A stretch of 64,000 nucleotides of DNA from Desulfocarbo sp964620595 (GCA_964620595.1 CAZUHP010000008.1:28574-92573); one strand, 5' to 3'; shown: positions 1-8,378, counted from the stretch's first letter. The notes: generated by a model not told the origin, from the sequence alone. Numbers and translations: made by a program.

Positions 1-140
1 CCACCTCTGGCCGAGCCAGGCCTTTTCGCCACCAGCAAGGCCATACCGTTTTTATGAGCGATGATTTAATGGCCCCAGGGTTTGGCCAGATTTTGTTTGC
101 CCGCAAGCAAAACCTGTTGCGCTGACTTTGATTTTTATTG

Positions 141-181
141 GCCCCCCGTCGCCCCCGTCGCCCCCCCGTCGCCCCCCCGTT
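141..181. repeat. GTCGCCCCC-type C-rich tandem repeat in the leader of the first gene
   Basis: Four imperfect copies of a C5-7 GTCG unit lie just upstream of the first gene. The same unit, or its complement GGCGACGGGGG, recurs near 3080-3150, 30527-30702, 44359-44372, 45390-45420 and at the right edge. The rest of 1-216 contains no gene that I can support; an imperfect hairpin (91-112, TTTTGTTTGC pairing with GCAAGCAAAA) may end an upstream transcript. Confidence 0.6.
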
Positions 182-216
182 GCGCCGCATCCGCCTCTTG
201 GTGTCAAGGGAGTGAT

Positions 217-1632
217 ATGCCTCAGCGGGACGCCAGCTTGGTGCTCTATTCCCGGCAGGACAGCCGTGGCTTCCAGGACCTGCGGAGCCGCCTGGTCCGT
301 CTGGGATTTTCGCGGGTCAGGGGCCTGACCCAAAGCGAATTGGATTGCGGGCGGAGCGATTTTTTCGACGCCCTGGTTTTCCTGGCCGATGGCTCGGAGC
401 CGGACCAGGGGGCGCACCTGTTGGAGGTGTTGGCCCGGTTTCCTGACCTGCCTTCCTTGGGCATAATCAGCCGGCACGGGGCCTGGGATGCCGAGTTGAT
501 CGCCACGTGCAAGGACTTTTTGACCTGGCCCTGCCAGGACCGCGAACTAAAGGCCCGGCTGGACCGTATCCTCAGCCGCTACGGGGCGCCTGGCGCCGCC
601 AACCCGGAGCGGTCCCTTTTGGCCGAGAACCTGGGGCTCAACCTGGTGGGCGAGTCGCCGGAGTTCGACGGCATGGTGGGGATGATAAAGAAGGTGGCCC
701 GCTGTGATGCGCCGGTGTTGGTGCAAGGCGAAACCGGCACCGGCAAGGACCTGGCCGCCCGGGCGATCCATTACCTGAGCCACAGGCGCGACCATCCCTT
801 CGTGCCGGTCAATTGCGGCGCCCTGCCCGACAGCCTGGTGGAGAACGAGCTGTTCGGCCACGAAAAGGGTGCTTATACCGATGCCGGTCCGGCCCAACCG
901 GGCCTGGTGGGCCATGCGGAAAAGGGAACCCTGTTCTTGGACGAGCTGGAGGCCCTTTCCCCCAAGGGCCAGGTGATCCTGCTCCGCTTCCTGCAAGACC
1001 AGGAGTACCGCCCCCTGGGCTCCGGCCGGCCCAGGACCGCGGACGTGAGGGTCATCGCCGCCACCAATACCGACCTGCCCAAATTGATAAGCCGCGGCCT
1101 TTTTCGCCAGGATTTATATTACCGGCTCAATCTCTTGAGCATAACCATCGCACCGCTTCGCCAGAGGACCCAGGACATACCGCTGTTGGCCCGCCACTTT
1201 TTGCGCCAATGCGCCAAGCGCTACGGGCAACCCTTGAAGGAGCTTTCCGCCGCCTGCCTGGATTTCCTGCACAGCCTGACTTGGCCCGGCAACGTGCGGG
1301 AACTGGAGAACCTGATGCACCGCGCCTTTTTGTTGAGCGAAGGTGAAGAAATAAACCTCTGGGACCTGGACGAGCTGCGGGAAGGGGGCCGTGCCCTTCC
1401 TGGCGGCGGCCGGGCCGAGGCCTTTGCGATCAAGCGCCCGTTTCAGGAAGCCAAGGCCCGGGCCATCCGCGAGTTCGAGCGCTGCTACCTCATAGACTTG
1501 ATGCAGCGCGCCAACGGCAATATCTCCCAGGCCGCCCGGTTGGCCGGCAAGGAGCGGCGCGCCCTGGGCCGCCTGCTCAAGAAACACGGCATCTCCGCCC
1601 ATGCCTACAAGGCCGGGGCCGCCGGCTCCTGA
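217..1632 (+). CDS. Sigma-54-dependent transcriptional activator with degenerate receiver domain
   Basis: A bacterial enhancer-binding protein of 471 aa. Residues 1-125 have the layout of a response-regulator receiver, but the usual phosphoacceptor context is lost and the conserved Lys-Pro near residue 104 is Trp-Pro, so activation by phosphorylation is doubtful. Residues 140-380 form the AAA+ domain, with Walker A GETGTGKD at 171-178 and Walker B around 237-244. The sigma-54 contact loop reads GAYTDA (218-223) instead of GAFTGA. A Fis-type helix-turn-helix occupies about 430-465. The start is the ATG preceded by AAGGGA; the frame is open further upstream only through repeat DNA. It sits directly upstream of a palindrome and a -24/-12 promoter, so it probably controls the long operon that follows. 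Confidence 0.9.
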   Translation: MPQRDASLVLYSRQDSRGFQDLRSRLVRLGFSRVRGLTQSELDCGRSDFFDALVFLADGSEPDQGAHLLEVLARFPDLPSLGIISRHGAWDAELIATCKDFLTWPCQDRELKARLDRILSRYGAPGAANPERSLLAENLGLNLVGESPEFDGMVGMIKKVARCDAPVLVQGETGTGKDLAARAIHYLSHRRDHPFVPVNCGALPDSLVENELFGHEKGAYTDAGPAQPGLVGHAEKGTLFLDELEALSPKGQVILLRFLQDQEYRPLGSGRPRTADVRVIAATNTDLPKLISRGLFRQDLYYRLNLLSITIAPLRQRTQDIPLLARHFLRQCAKRYGQPLKELSAACLDFLHSLTWPGNVRELENLMHRAFLLSEGEEINLWDLDELREGGRALPGGGRAEAFAIKRPFQEAKARAIREFERCYLIDLMQRANGNISQAARLAGKERRALGRLLKKHGISAHAYKAGAAGS

Positions 1633-1697
1633 GCCGCCCCGTTCCCACCCCCATCATACCCGTCCTGTCCCCGCCTGCCGGCCTTGTCTCGCCGCCA

Positions 1698-1741
1698 GGT
1701 GGGTAAACAGCGACCCGGTTCCGGGTCATTGATTACCCACC
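1698..1741. promoter_or_regulatory. 44-bp two-part perfect palindrome (candidate activator site or terminator)
   Basis: Outer arms GGTGGGTAA and TTACCCACC (9 bp) and inner arms GACCCGG and CCGGGTC (7 bp) share one centre, separated by 5-nt unpaired segments on each side. It lies 65 bp after the activator gene and about 120 bp before the -24 element, a typical distance for an upstream activating sequence. A T-rich stretch (TTGTTTTTGTC) follows directly, so it could instead, or also, terminate the activator transcript. The symmetry is seen directly; the role is inferred. Confidence 0.6.
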
Positions 1742-1860
1742 TTGTTTTTGTCATTACCGCCATCAGTTTAGCCTACCCGTAAGGCAGGCGGGGTGGGACT
1801 TTTGGCGGCAACCAAAAAATTATGCCCTTTGATTTTTCAGGCTTTTTTATGGCTAACCTT

Positions 1861-1876
1861 TGGCACATTAATTGCC
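1861..1876 (+). promoter_or_regulatory. Sigma-54 (-24/-12) promoter of the murein-hydrolase operon
   Basis: TGGCACATTAATTGCC matches the RpoN consensus with the invariant GG and GC exactly 10 nt apart (GG 1862-1863, GC 1874-1875). Predicted transcription start is near 1887, giving a leader of about 40 nt with AAAAGGG before the ATG at 1927. The flanking sequence is markedly AT-rich compared with the window. Confidence 0.85.
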
Positions 1877-1926
1877 TGATAATCCCCCCGAACGATAATT
1901 ACCGCATATTCAAAAGGGCGCTGTGC

Positions 1927-2205
1927 ATGCAAGCAGAAGATAGCGAGGTCCATGCTGTTGCTCAGGAAATATTGGGATATCTGGCCAAACGGCCCGGAGC
2001 TGCCGACACCATGGAGGGCATCAGGAAGTGGTGGCTGTGGCGGCATTATGTAGAGCGCTCTCGGGAAAAAGTACAAAAGGCGCTGGACCTGTTGGTCCGG
2101 CAAGGGCTGGTGGAGCAGGTATGCCTCCAGGGAGGCCAAATGGTCTATGCCCGCAGCAAGAGGGCAGGGTCCACCCCCGGAGGAGCCTCCCCATCCCGGC
2201 CCTGA
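1927..2205 (+). CDS. Small winged-helix protein, first gene of the sigma-54 operon
   Basis: A 92-aa protein. Residues about 10-75 read as a winged helix: a helix ending YLAKRPGAADT, a recognition-helix segment rich in Arg/Lys (SREKVQKALDLLVRQGLVE) and a short two-strand wing with QMVYARSK. I recognise the architecture but not a named family. The frame is open further left, but the earlier ATGs overlap the -24/-12 promoter, so the ATG with AAAAGGG upstream is chosen. Being the first gene after the promoter, it may act as an autoregulator or as a scaffold; this is inference. The C-terminal 15 residues (GSTPGGASPSRP) are low complexity. Confidence 0.75.
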   Translation: MQAEDSEVHAVAQEILGYLAKRPGAADTMEGIRKWWLWRHYVERSREKVQKALDLLVRQGLVEQVCLQGGQMVYARSKRAGSTPGGASPSRP

Positions 2206-2264
2206 ATCCTTTGACGTGAAAGAGCGGGCCCTGCGGCCTGCTTGCCAATCGTCTTTTCAGGAGC

Positions 2265-2287
2265 CAGCCCAAGCCGGTCTTGGGCTG
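2265..2287 (+). other. 9-bp stem hairpin before the lysozyme-like gene
   Basis: CAGCCCAAG and CTTGGGCTG pair around the loop CCGGT, ending about 8 nt before the GGACGGAGG ribosome-binding site of the next gene. There is no T-run, so RNA processing or translational control is as likely as attenuation. Confidence 0.45.
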
Positions 2288-2307
2288 CACAGGACGGAGG
2301 GATGCCC

Positions 2308-4410
2308 ATGCTGTTCGCCCAGCGCGCCTATCCAGACAGGCCCGGCCTCGTTCCCCCCACCGGCGGTACCCTGGCTGCGGCGCGGCCCCAGATCAAGCCC
2401 AACCGCCAGGAACTCAACGACCGCTTCCCCATGCTGGGCTTCACCATATCCACCGGGGACCTGCCCTACTTCGAGGTGCTCCTGACCACTGACCGCGGCC
2501 TGTTCGACCCGGCCCAGGCCGAGCGGCGCAACGCGACCAATTTTTATTCCAGCCGCCAGGACAGCGGCTTTTTGCAGGCCCAAGGCGGCAGCGCCGTGTA
2601 CCTGGTGCCGCCAGCGGTGCTGAGCAGTTTTGTCAGCGCCCAGCCCCGGCCGGAGGCGATTTATTACACCCTGGTGGCCTACCGCGACGACCAGGGCGCT
2701 GACCCGGCTTTTGCAATGGCGCCGAGCGAGCTACCCCAGGGCGCACCCTCGGTGCGTCTCAGCGCGGACTTCCAGGGGCAGAGCTTGGCCGTGGTCATGG
2801 GCACCCGCACCGAGATGCTGCGGCGGGTGGCGGCCGCGGCCCAGGCGGGGCGCGATTCCATGCCGCCGCCCTTAAGCGCGGTTGGGCTGGAGGAGGAACC
2901 CGGCGAGGACCAGGACGCCTACTACCAGGCGCCGCCCGCCTCCCTGGATGCCGCGCCCTCCCAAGAGGCGGACTGGCCCGCCCAGCCGGATCAGCCCGGC
3001 CCGGATGCGGCCCACTATTTCCAGAGCGCGCCGCCACCCACCACCTCGTCGGCCACTCCCCCGTCGGCCACTCCCTCGCCCCCCCCGTCGCCCGCCCCCC
3101 CGTCGCCCGCCCCGTCGCCCGCCCCCCCGTCGCCGGCCCCCCCATCGCCGCTGAGGGACAGCGAGAGCACCGCGCCGGCCGAGGCGTATGCAGATGAGTT
3201 CGACCTGGACTATGACGACGGCTTCGGTCCCCTGGAGCCGCCGGCCCGGGAGTTGGAGGACCAGGCCCCGGCGATGGAGGCCGCGCCGCCGGCCCAGCCG
3301 GCAACAGAGCCTCCGCTGGCATTGCCGGAGGACTACGACGAGGCGCCCGAGCAGGACCTGGAACCGGATGAGCCCTATGACACCGCCGGTGACGAACCTG
3401 CGGCGGCCCAGCCCGCGGCCGCGACCTACGAGCCCGCCCTGGAGGCGGCCGGGCAGGACACCGAGCCCGCCTACCAGCCCCTGGACCAGGAAGCCGGCTG
3501 GGCCCAGGAAGACACTGCCCAGCCACGCCCCCTCAGCATCGAAGACCGCAAGCGCACCATCGACCACGTGGCCCGCTTCGAGTCCGGGCGCGACCGCTAC
3601 GCCGCCATCAACGCGGACGGCGAATTCGAAGGCAGGTTCGGCACCGACCACCCTGCCTACCAGCGCTATCACATCGGCCTGTCCTATGGCCTGATCCAGT
3701 TCACCCAGGACTCGGGCAGCCTGGGCAAGCTGCTGCGGGCCATGAAGGCGCGCGACCAGGAGGCCTTTTCGCGCATCTTCGGCCCGGAGGCAGAGGAACT
3801 CCTGCGCGTCACCAATGCGGAGGGGCCCGGCTCGGCCCAGAGCCCCGGCGGCCGGAGCGCCAGGGTGCAGCCGGTGGGCGGGGCAGACCTGTGGACCGAG
3901 CCCTGGCTCGGCCGTTTCCGCCAGGCCGCGGAGCATCTGCCCTTCCAGGCCGCCCAGTACCAGACCGCCTCCGAGCTGTACCTGGACCCCGTGCTGCCCT
4001 ATGCCGGCTGGATGGGGCTGAACAGCGAGCGCGCCCTGGCCATGCTGCTGGACCGCTGCGTGCATATGGGCGTGGGCGGCGGCCGGAGCTGGTTCAACCA
4101 GGCGGTGAGCCCCTTGCAGTCGCCTACCGCCCGGGAGCAGGCCTTGCAGACCCTGGGCCACAGCCGCTTGGAGGAGTTCCAGCGGGCCACGCCGGGTCTT
4201 AGCGTGGACAACGTCTGGGGGCCCATGTCCGAAGCAGCGGCCACCGCGGCCCTGCGCGCCCTGGGGTCCAGATCACCCATCCAGATACCCAGCCTGGACC
4301 AGATGCTGGACGCGGTGGTGCGCCGGGCCGAGGGCACCGGCTGGGCGAGTCGCGTGCGCACCTTGAGAACCTCCACCGACATACCGGACACCCTCTACCA
4401 GTTGGCCTAG
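2308..4410 (+). CDS. Lysozyme/chitosanase-like peptidoglycan hydrolase with Pro-rich linker
   Basis: A 700-aa protein in three parts. Residues 20-170 form a beta-rich domain (GFTISTGDLPYFEV, NFYSSR, AVYLVPP) that I cannot name. Residues 190-405 are an acidic, Ala/Pro-rich linker with a (SPAP)n stretch encoded by the GTCGCCC repeat. Residues 410-700 resemble a lysozyme-fold or chitosanase-like hydrolase: ARFESG with candidate catalytic Glu 425, then GLSYGLIQFTQDSG (457-470). No signal peptide or membrane helix is visible, so it is made in the cytoplasm. The start is chosen because GGAGG lies 7 nt upstream; an ATG two codons earlier is too close. The neighbouring multi-domain hydrolase at the operon end supports a role in cell-wall cleavage. 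The substrate is inferred. Confidence 0.7.
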   Translation: MLFAQRAYPDRPGLVPPTGGTLAAARPQIKPNRQELNDRFPMLGFTISTGDLPYFEVLLTTDRGLFDPAQAERRNATNFYSSRQDSGFLQAQGGSAVYLVPPAVLSSFVSAQPRPEAIYYTLVAYRDDQGADPAFAMAPSELPQGAPSVRLSADFQGQSLAVVMGTRTEMLRRVAAAAQAGRDSMPPPLSAVGLEEEPGEDQDAYYQAPPASLDAAPSQEADWPAQPDQPGPDAAHYFQSAPPPTTSSATPPSATPSPPPSPAPPSPAPSPAPPSPAPPSPLRDSESTAPAEAYADEFDLDYDDGFGPLEPPARELEDQAPAMEAAPPAQPATEPPLALPEDYDEAPEQDLEPDEPYDTAGDEPAAAQPAAATYEPALEAAGQDTEPAYQPLDQEAGWAQEDTAQPRPLSIEDRKRTIDHVARFESGRDRYAAINADGEFEGRFGTDHPAYQRYHIGLSYGLIQFTQDSGSLGKLLRAMKARDQEAFSRIFGPEAEELLRVTNAEGPGSAQSPGGRSARVQPVGGADLWTEPWLGRFRQAAEHLPFQAAQYQTASELYLDPVLPYAGWMGLNSERALAMLLDRCVHMGVGGGRSWFNQAVSPLQSPTAREQALQTLGHSRLEEFQRATPGLSVDNVWGPMSEAAATAALRALGSRSPIQIPSLDQMLDAVVRRAEGTGWASRVRTLRTSTDIPDTLYQLA
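3078..3150 (+). repeat. GTCGCCC repeat tract inside the coding linker
   Basis: Consecutive CCCCCCGTCGCCCGCC-like units are read in frame as Ser-Pro-Ala-Pro repeats. The same unit is found in non-coding DNA elsewhere in the window, so this linker probably grew by capture or expansion of the dispersed repeat. Confidence 0.65.
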
Positions 4411-4453
4411 CAACGGCCGGCCATGGGGGTGCCTTGGCATACAGGAGTGGATG

Positions 4454-5647
4454 ATGAGCAATGAAGTGCCCGGTTATCGAGATCAGGTAACGCAGCGGTT
4501 CCAGGAGATACTGGAGACATCCCCGGCTTACCTGGAGCTGGACCCGGACACCCGCCGGGACCTGCGGGAGTCGTTGGCCACCATCGCGGGCGTGCTTTCC
4601 CGCACCCCCGATGCCGAGGGCCTGGCCCGGTCCCTGGCTCCGCCCGACCTGCAACAGCGGCTTTCGCGCCCCGGCAGGGGCACCAGCCAGACCAGCCCGG
4701 CCCGGCAGGATGGCGGGCAGGCGGGACCGGCCCAGGGCAGCAGCGGCCAGGCCAGCCAGGGCGGCGCCACCAGCCGGGTGGGCGAGGTGGCCCGGGCCAC
4801 CCTGGACGCCATCGGCTTCCCCGACTTTGTGTCTTCGTTGATCACGGGCACATTCCAGGCGATCGTGGACAGTTCCATCCAGCAGATGCAGGCCTATGCC
4901 GAGCTGCTCAGCAGCGTGGCCGGCACCGTGGACCAGTTCATGCGGGAGAACATCTCGTCCGGCATGGCGCGGGACTACCTGGCCGAGCAGTACGGCGGCC
5001 TGTTCAGCAAGGAACTGGACGGCCGCGAGCCCAGGCTGGTGCTGAACCGCAACGCCCCCAGCAGCGACCCCCTGCCCAGCTTCTTCCAGGATCTGGGCTT
5101 CGAGACCATGAGCGACCTCGGCGAGGACGACGTGGAAGCGGTGGTGGTGCCCGCGGCCCGGCGCAGCCTGGCCGAGATGCGCCAGCAGACCCTGGCCACC
5201 ATGGTGCTCATGGGGATCAACCGGGTGGTGGTGGACGACGGCGAGATCAACGCCAAGCTCCAGTTCCACATCGACGCCTCCGAGGCCACCAAGCTCAAGT
5301 TCGACCAGACCAAGACCACCACCGGCAACCTGGCCGGGCGGGCGGGCAGCAGTCCTTTCACGGCCAACGCCATCCTGGTGAACACCACCAGCCTCAACGC
5401 CCAGAGCGATGTGAACGTGCGCGCCGATTTGACCGGCCAGGTCAAGGTGCGCTTCCGCAGCGATTATTTCCCGCTGGAGCGCTTCGCCGACAGCGCGGCC
5501 ATCCAGTTGATCAACCGTCACGCCCGGGTGCCCGCGACTCCGGGCCAGGCGGGCCCGCCGGCCCAAGGCGCCCAAGGCGGCCAGGCAGCGCCGGCCGCCC
5601 AGCCCCAGGCCAGCAGCGGCGCGACCGATCCCTGGGCGCCGAGGTAA
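4454..5647 (+). CDS. P-family protein P1 (unknown family, one of four paralogues)
   Basis: A 397-aa protein sharing a full-length plan with three others in this operon (11534, 13661, 15306). Plan: an N-terminal helical motif (EILETSPAYLELDPDTRRDL); a variable linker; a conserved helical block (FPDFVSSLITGTFQAIVD, TVDQFMRENI); a block around VVPAARRSLAEMRQQTLATM and VLMGINRVVVDDGEI; then alternating strands ending in LTGQVKVRFRSDYFPLERFA. The tail (AQGAQGGQAAPAA) is low complexity and ends DPWAPR, a motif that also ends the protein two genes on. No signal peptide or clear transmembrane segment. I do not recognise the family. The repetition suggests a hetero-oligomeric structural component. ATG 4454 is preferred over 4451 on spacing from GGAG. 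Confidence 0.75.
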   Translation: MSNEVPGYRDQVTQRFQEILETSPAYLELDPDTRRDLRESLATIAGVLSRTPDAEGLARSLAPPDLQQRLSRPGRGTSQTSPARQDGGQAGPAQGSSGQASQGGATSRVGEVARATLDAIGFPDFVSSLITGTFQAIVDSSIQQMQAYAELLSSVAGTVDQFMRENISSGMARDYLAEQYGGLFSKELDGREPRLVLNRNAPSSDPLPSFFQDLGFETMSDLGEDDVEAVVVPAARRSLAEMRQQTLATMVLMGINRVVVDDGEINAKLQFHIDASEATKLKFDQTKTTTGNLAGRAGSSPFTANAILVNTTSLNAQSDVNVRADLTGQVKVRFRSDYFPLERFADSAAIQLINRHARVPATPGQAGPPAQGAQGGQAAPAAQPQASSGATDPWAPR

Positions 5648-5652
5648 GGCCC

Positions 5653-5937
5653 ATGGCCTGGCAGGAGTTGGCTCATACCCTGGTGCAGATGGTGGAGGCG
5701 GTGAAGGCCCCGCCGGCCTCGGGGCTGGTGGTTTCCGAGGCGGAGATCGAGATGCCCCTGGAGGTGGGCTGCGGCCTGCACCGCGGCAGGCTGGTCTTTT
5801 TGGCCCGGCCGCCCCATTCGCGCTGGCAGGCGGGTTTCCTGCCCTGGACCCACCGCAGCCGCCTGAAGGTGGCCCTGGTTGCCGCGGGGGAGGGAGCCGG
5901 GGGAATGGCGCCGGCGGAGACGGGACGCGGTGCCTGA
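5653..5937 (+). CDS. Small helix-plus-strand protein, possibly trypco2-like
   Basis: A 94-aa protein, five bases after P1. An N-terminal amphipathic helix (QELAHTLVQMVEAVK) is followed by a strand EIEMPLEV and a second sheet segment (RLVFLARPP, SRLKVALV). The same design recurs at the N terminus of the next protein (DFLDAITAQLDQAQ, then FAMELKVFVE). The arrangement resembles the small trypsin-co-occurring domain 2 known beside bacterial proteases, and a subtilase is encoded two genes downstream. The resemblance is by eye and needs profile comparison. Confidence 0.6.
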   Translation: MAWQELAHTLVQMVEAVKAPPASGLVVSEAEIEMPLEVGCGLHRGRLVFLARPPHSRWQAGFLPWTHRSRLKVALVAAGEGAGGMAPAETGRGA

Positions 5938-6982
5938 GCGCGGCGGCAGTTTTCTGGTCGAGGATTTCCTGGACGCCATAACGGCCCAGTTGGACCAGGC
6001 CCAGGATGCCCTGGCCCTGAAGGCGCGCAATCGTCCCTTGACCTACGCGGTCAAGGACTTCGCCATGGAGCTGAAGGTGTTTGTGGAGATGACCCCTCAA
6101 GGCAAGGTGATGCTGCGGCCGGCCGGCCCCCAGGAGGAGGGTGCCAGCCGCATAGAGCTGGGCTTCACCACCATCACCCGGCCCATGATCGAGGAGAACA
6201 CCGTCTCCTTGAACGTGTTCAACAGCCCTTCGCTGGAGGAGTTGGGCCTGGACGTGCAGGAGCGCAGGCGGCTTTCCCGCCTCGGGGTGCGCAACGCCGC
6301 CGAGCTGAAGCGGCTGCGCTCCAATATCGGGGTGCATGCCATCTCCCGCCTGTCCGGGGTGCAGCCGGTGCGCATCGTGGAGGTGATTGAGCGGGCAGGG
6401 CCGGTGCTGGAACGGGTGGAGCCGGTGAAGCCCCGGCATCCCGAGATCGACCTCCGCCGCAAGCCTGAACCCAAACCCGAACGCAGACCTGGCCGCAAGC
6501 CTCCCTTGAGGGAGGGAGGCCCCGTGCTGCGGCCGGAGCCGCCCGGCCGCCTGCGGCCCGGGGACGGGCTGCTCACGCCCCGGCCGCCCCATCGCTTGAA
6601 GGATGATGCCTTGCGGCCATCCCTGCGCCGGGCCCAGCCCAGCCGCGGGGAACGCACCGAACGCCGGGCCAAACCCCGCGAGGCGCTGCCGGTGGTGCGC
6701 CTGGCGCCGGGAGTGAGCCGGCTGCGTCTTTCCGGCCGCAACCTCATCGGCGAGGAAGGCCCGCCGCGGGTGCGTCTCAACAACCAGCCCTTGGACCTGG
6801 TGGCGGCCGAAGAGGACCTGGTCGTCTTCGACCTGCCCGAGGGCGTCGGCAGCGGCGAGCTGCAGGTGGAGCTGCCCGACCGCAAGGTGATGAGCTTCCA
6901 ACTGGCCCAGGAGCCGGCGGAGGGGGCAGGGGAGGGCAGCGCCGGTTATGACCCCTGGGCTCCCCGGGAGGAGACGGCATGA
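5930..6982 (+). CDS. Three-part adaptor-like protein: helix-strand domain, helix-hairpin-helix-like region, IPT-like domain
   Basis: A 350-aa protein starting at GTG 5930, which overlaps the previous stop by 8 nt and follows GGAGACGGGA. Residues 5-85 repeat the fold plan of the preceding small protein. Residues about 100-160 (LGLDVQERRRLSRLGVRNAA, then SRLSGVQPVRIVEVIERAG) look like paired helix-hairpin-helix elements. A basic, Pro-rich linker follows. Residues about 255-325 resemble an IPT/TIG immunoglobulin-like domain (SRLRLSGRNLIGEEGPPRV). The protein ends DPWAPREETA, nearly matching the DPWAPR end of P1, which hints at a shared binding tail. No enzyme motif is seen. A scaffold or adaptor role is inferred from domain composition. 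Confidence 0.65.
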   Translation: MPERGGSFLVEDFLDAITAQLDQAQDALALKARNRPLTYAVKDFAMELKVFVEMTPQGKVMLRPAGPQEEGASRIELGFTTITRPMIEENTVSLNVFNSPSLEELGLDVQERRRLSRLGVRNAAELKRLRSNIGVHAISRLSGVQPVRIVEVIERAGPVLERVEPVKPRHPEIDLRRKPEPKPERRPGRKPPLREGGPVLRPEPPGRLRPGDGLLTPRPPHRLKDDALRPSLRRAQPSRGERTERRAKPREALPVVRLAPGVSRLRLSGRNLIGEEGPPRVRLNNQPLDLVAAEEDLVVFDLPEGVGSGELQVELPDRKVMSFQLAQEPAEGAGEGSAGYDPWAPREETA

Positions 6983-8376
6983 GCCTGTACCGTCCCGGCC
7001 AACTGCTGGTCGTCACCCGAGCCGGCATGAGCTTCGAACACGTGCCCAACCAGCTCGACTGCCTGGCCGGGGCCAGCCGGCCGGCCGGCAAGCTGGACGG
7101 GGGAGCCCTGGACCGGACACTCAGGCGCTGGGGCAACGGCTTCCGGGCGGTGGGGGTGTTTCCGGCACGTAGCTCCCTGAACGCGGTGGGCGAACGCCAT
7201 CGGGGCTACAGCTCCCTGGAGGAGGAGATGGGCTTGTCGCGCACCTACCGGGTGGACATCGGCGAGCCCGAGGCCACCGGCCAGGTGGTGGAGGCCCTGC
7301 GCCAGTTGGCGGGCGTGGAAAAGGTCCGCCGCCAGGCCCTGGTGCTGGCGCCCCAGGAGGCGGTCCCGCCCCTGGTGCGCCGCCGCCTGAGCCGCGACCG
7401 CCTGTGGCGCCACCACCAGCGGGTGCGGGCCGACGAGGCCCTGGCCCTGGAGCCGGGCGACGAGCGGGTGCGGGTGGCGGTAGTGGACACCGGGGTTTCC
7501 CTGGGCCATCCCGAGCTGCGGGGCCGCTTGCTGGCGGGCTACGACACCGTGGACCTGGGCATGGGCCGGCTGAGCGCCCAGGTGCGGCTGGTGGGCGATT
7601 CCTGGGGCCGCGACCTGAACCCTTCCGACGAGGCCGGGCACGGCACCTTTGTGGCCGGCATCATCGGCGCCTGGGGATGGCGGCTGCCGCCCGGCCTGGC
7701 CGGCCGTGCCTTGCTGATCCCGGTTCGCGGCCTGGCCGCCGCCTTGGTGGCCGGCGGAGAGGGGCGGTCGGACAAACTCACCGGGGTGGGGGCGCTGTCA
7801 GACCTGGACCTGGCGGTCAAGGTGGCGGTGGACCTGGGCGCGGACGTGATCAACATGAGCTTCGGCACGGCCGAGAGCGCCATGGAGCCGGGCTGCGGGC
7901 CGCCTCATGCCGAGGTGGTGGCCTATGCCCAACGTTTCGGCTGCGTGCTGGTGGCCGCAGCGGGCAACAGCGGCCGCAAGGAGCGCTATTACCCGGCCGC
8001 CGATCCCGCGGTGATCGCGGTGGGCTCGGTGGACGAGCACGGCCGCCGCTCGGCCTTCAGCTCCTACGGCGATCACCTGGACCTGTGCGCCCCGGGGGAG
8101 GGGGTGATCAGCGCCGGCCTGCGCGGCTACAAGATCAGCTCCGGCACTTCCTTTGCCGCGCCCTTCGTGGCCGGGGCGGCCGCGCTCCTGGTCAGCCGGG
8201 CCCGGCGCAAGGGGCAATCGGTGGACAGTGCCCGGGCCCGTAGCCTGCTCACCCGCTCAGCCGCCCCCCTGGGCGGAGAGGACTTCAACCCGCAGACCGG
8301 CCATGGCCTGCTGAACGTGGCGGCCGCCCTGCGGCTTATGGACCGAGAGCCCGCTGCGGCGCCGGCAGGGAGGTGA
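6979..8376 (+). CDS. Subtilisin-like serine protease (S8 family), cytoplasmic
   Basis: A 465-aa protein with a complete catalytic triad: Asp170 in VAVVDTGVSLGH, His221 in GHGTFVAGI and Ser391 in SSGTSFAAPFVAG, plus the oxyanion Asn330 in AAAGNSG. Residues 1-150 precede the catalytic domain and could be an inhibitory pro-region. Unlike most subtilases it has no signal peptide, so it should act inside the cell or be released with the other operon products. The start ATG overlaps the previous stop (ATGA), which implies translational coupling. Likely substrates are other operon proteins, for instance processing or disassembly of the P proteins; this is inference. Confidence 0.9.
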   Translation: MSLYRPGQLLVVTRAGMSFEHVPNQLDCLAGASRPAGKLDGGALDRTLRRWGNGFRAVGVFPARSSLNAVGERHRGYSSLEEEMGLSRTYRVDIGEPEATGQVVEALRQLAGVEKVRRQALVLAPQEAVPPLVRRRLSRDRLWRHHQRVRADEALALEPGDERVRVAVVDTGVSLGHPELRGRLLAGYDTVDLGMGRLSAQVRLVGDSWGRDLNPSDEAGHGTFVAGIIGAWGWRLPPGLAGRALLIPVRGLAAALVAGGEGRSDKLTGVGALSDLDLAVKVAVDLGADVINMSFGTAESAMEPGCGPPHAEVVAYAQRFGCVLVAAAGNSGRKERYYPAADPAVIAVGSVDEHGRRSAFSSYGDHLDLCAPGEGVISAGLRGYKISSGTSFAAPFVAGAAALLVSRARRKGQSVDSARARSLLTRSAAPLGGEDFNPQTGHGLLNVAAALRLMDREPAAAPAGR

Positions 8377-8378
8377 TG

